Shown piece after piece: positions 61,558-64,000 of a stretch of 64,000 bases of DNA (the first letter of the stretch is position 1; each line of letters starts with the position of its first letter). The notes beneath the pieces were generated by a model. It saw only the letters and a program-made list of their open reading frames with translations, had not been told where the DNA came from and searched no databases. Source of the stretch: Alisma plantago-aquatica (Eukaryota > Streptophyta > Magnoliopsida > Alismatales > Alismataceae). The stretch spans positions 502,046,303 to 502,110,302 of the forward strand of contig OY856409.1 in assembly GCA_963693085.1 (NCBI GenBank), in the 5' to 3' direction. The position numbers were made by a program, and so were the translations under genes.

Positions 61558-64000
61558 TGTGATAACCCAGATTTTAGGGTTTAGACACCACATATAGAAT
61601 CAGAAGATCGCGAATGATTATTAGATATAATTTAGTTCAATTACAATGAATATCTTTTCATTCACCGATTTGGGTACTTATGATGCCAAAAGTTCTAGTT
61701 AATATTCACAGCGAACTCATGTGGCCAATTAATGAGCCTTGAGGTATGTTAGTATCGTAGCAAGTGTTTTAGACCTATAAGATCAAGATTTGATGATTAT
61801 ATGAATTGAGTTCAAGCTTTATACACCTATTCATAGGTTGTTTGAAAAATTCTTTTACATGAGGGGCCTTGAGGTGTGGTCATGTCAAATTGTGCAAGTT
61901 GAGCTTATTTGACTAAGAGTTGATGAATAATATGATTGAAACCAAGGTTTATGCAGTTATTCATGAGGTGATTCAAGGAATTAAGTTAGATGACCAACTG
62001 TGGCAGTTTTGGCCCAAATCATAGGTAAGATGTGTGGCTTTTTCCCCAGCCTTGGGATGCTCTAGATAGATCAGGTGAGGAGATATCTCCTTGCTCTTGT
62101 TGAACCGGAATGGTGAGTACCCTATAGCCACACCACACGTCATCCCTTATCATGTGGATCATGGGAGAAACAACCTTCCCAAGCAGTTTAGCTAGATCTG
62201 TAGTACCAGGAGCTTTCCGAGGAACTGTTAAACATGCTTTTAATCGCAAGAGTATCAAGAACTCCCCTCTCCCCTTGCGTCTTCTCTATTTACCAGAAGA
62301 GAACCACATGACCTATGATAAAACCCAATTACAACCTCTGTACATACTTGGATCCGGCGAGGGTGTGTAATGGGAAGCTCCAACCTTTATTTGATGACAG
62401 ATATATATGGGAATGGAGGAGGATTTCTCCGTCTGCGAGGAGGTCCTAGCCGCAAGCTTCTTCGCCATGTGTGGCAGCGCTCCCATGGCGAACTGAGGGC
62501 ATGCTTGGATAACGTGAAGGAGAGGAGGGCGTTCAGACCAGTTTAGCGAGAAGAAACCTACCCCAATCGCCTGACCTATGCCAAGTTTGGGAGAGTCGTG
62601 CCTCTGACAGGAGATGCTGGAGTTCTCCTTGTGCCACGACGCTCACGTACGATACGGGATGGAGAAGACGACCACATATGATGCCTCGGCGTGGTCTCTT
62701 TCCACGACAGCGCACGACCGACACCTGTAGGTCTTGGGGACACACACGAGAACACATGATTGTGACTCTGGGGGTTCCCAAATCGGATCCAGCCCACACG
62801 GTGGCGCCCTGACTTGGTCTCCGTACGAGCTATTGCAGAGGTCTTGAGGGTGTCAGAAGTCGGCGCGGAAGAGAACTTTGAGATGGGTATCCTACAGCGA
62901 CGACGCCCTCACAAGCTGAAGCAGAGGGACCATCGCAAATGGGGACTGCTTGATGTTGGGGCGATCTTGATGGTGGCAGATGCCACCTTGGCAAGCGACG
63001 GAGAGGGTAGAACCCTCTTTGGCCACCGGAGACAAGACTCTGCGGGGTTGCACGATCATGCTGGAGCCAGGCCTCACGGCGGCGCTCTCACACGGGACGG
63101 CCGCGCGGATAGTGGTAGACCGCGATTGATAACGCGATGAGAAAGATAGAAGTTGGGTGCCGGATCAGGATGCCTTCGGATGCCTGCTGAGACCTGACCG
63201 AGTTGTGGTTGGGGCTCTTTTACAAGACAGACGTGGTGTAACTGTAGCCACATGATCTTGGAGATCCGACGGCCCAACAATCTCAAATAGGTAAATCAAT
63301 TTCTAATTTCCCGCACATAGACTCAACTTAGAAAAATCACTGAAAATAGCTCCCTTACCCTAAAATTTCTCCAAAAATATCCCTAGATTTAGAAAAACAT
63401 CCTCTACAATATTTAACCCTTAGATCAGTCTTTTGAAGAACAATCAATGTTGATATCTAGCATAGATGATAATGTTTCTTTTTAGGATTAATTAATTGAT
63501 ATAAATAGAAAATCATCGAGATTAAATCTGAGAAAATTTATGTTGAACCCTAATTTTATCTATAGACATTTATTGACCCTAATTTGAAATATATTGCTCA
63601 ATATTAGGTCTTTTGGTATTAAAATATAATCAAATGCTTTTAGCCTCACTTTAACTCTAGAAAATAGACCAGTCATCATAAAATTACAAAAATTGGACCA
63701 GACCTCTAAAATGACACCCTAGTCAGTATAAAAATATCAAACACAAGTTTAGATCAATTTGAACCAAGGTTTGGCCTAAACCCTAAATTTTGGACCTAAA
63801 AATACCTATAATATGATGAATATATATTAATGATGATTAATTGTTATTAATCAGGTGATGACCAGAGATGTAGATGGTCCAGAATGTAAATAGGAATCTC
63901 CGAACTCAGGTACGTGGGATTTATTAAGTATAAGACTAGTTTTCTAGTTGCATATGATATGTGATATCTTGAATGCTCGTATTTGGATATGATTGCTTGG
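61558..64000 (+). repeat. 3' LTR of the LARD-like element (first 2443 bp)
   Basis: Begins TGTGATAACCC and follows 56425 onward to the window edge with scattered single-base differences. ORFs here mirror those in the 5' LTR and are not called. Confidence 0.92.

Larger units (their letters stand above)
56425..64000 (+). mobile_element. Non-coding LTR retrotransposon (LARD-like), 3' LTR truncated by the window
   Basis: The 5' LTR 56425-59550 (3126 bp) starts TGTGATAACCC and ends ACGTCTCA. The 3' LTR starts at 61558 with the same sequence and runs beyond 64000. A PBS for tRNA-Met follows the 5' LTR. TTTCGAGGACAAAATTCC (about 61520-61537) is the purine-tract region before the 3' LTR, as in plant gypsy elements. 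The internal region is 2 kb without gag or pol motifs. Possible target duplication GATTG at 56420-56424 cannot be checked. The LTRs are very similar by eye, so the insertion is fairly recent. Confidence 0.9.

Overview
This window is a piece of a plant (angiosperm) nuclear genome, almost entirely transposable elements nested inside one another. The evidence is plant-type LTR retrotransposons primed by initiator tRNA-Met (PBS TGGTATCAGAGC), En/Spm-type CACTA transposons with spliced GT-AG genes, a Helitron-like terminus, and an exon of a plant-type soluble epoxide hydrolase. I saw no bacterial, organellar or viral replicon features. The species cannot be named from the sequence.

Layout. (1) An old Ty3/gypsy-type element fills 1-44868. 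Its 4.8-kb 5' LTR starts left of the window and is split by a 33-kb insertion (1-3259, then 36208-36794). Its internal region (36795-40037) holds only a broken gag plus a 32-bp minisatellite. Its 3' LTR is 40038-44868. (2) The insertion is CACTA element B (3260-36207, target duplication TAT). (3) CACTA element A, of the same family (4324-22202, target duplication TGA), is inserted in B. (4) A Sirevirus-like copia element on the minus strand (12076-19694) is inserted in exon 6 of a gene of A. (5) A second, degenerate copia element on the minus strand (24010-33110, target duplication TCTAC) is inserted in exon 4 of the equivalent gene of B. (6) 44869-50088 is AT-rich non-coding DNA with a Helitron-like element and a long AT microsatellite. 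(7) CACTA element C (50089-56214, minus strand, target duplication CCA) splits an epoxide-hydrolase exon. (8) 56425-64000 is a non-coding LTR element (LARD-like) whose 3' LTR runs off the window.

The three CACTA elements form one family. The full structure, seen only in A, is: TIR CACTACTACAGAAA; subterminal GTCGGTT/AACCGAC repeats; a GC-rich leader; a 190-bp hairpin (single in B and C, four tandem copies in A); the TNPD transposase; a 13-exon second gene joining a plant Transposase_24-like region to a C-terminal Ulp1/C48 cysteine-protease domain; and a conserved 3' stem-loop module. Only A retains the transposase, and it carries one nonsense codon and one N-terminal frameshift. B and C lost the transposase but kept the protease-bearing gene with its catalytic His/Asp/Cys. 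All copies carry disabling lesions.

No new cellular pathway is visible. The points most worth a second look are the exact reconstruction of the nest, the repeated retention of the Ulp1-bearing gene after loss of the transposase, the amplified hairpin upstream of the transposase, a filler-DNA scar in B, the interrupted and possibly captured epoxide-hydrolase exon, and CGGT/ACCG-cored short inverted repeats carried independently by four unrelated element families.
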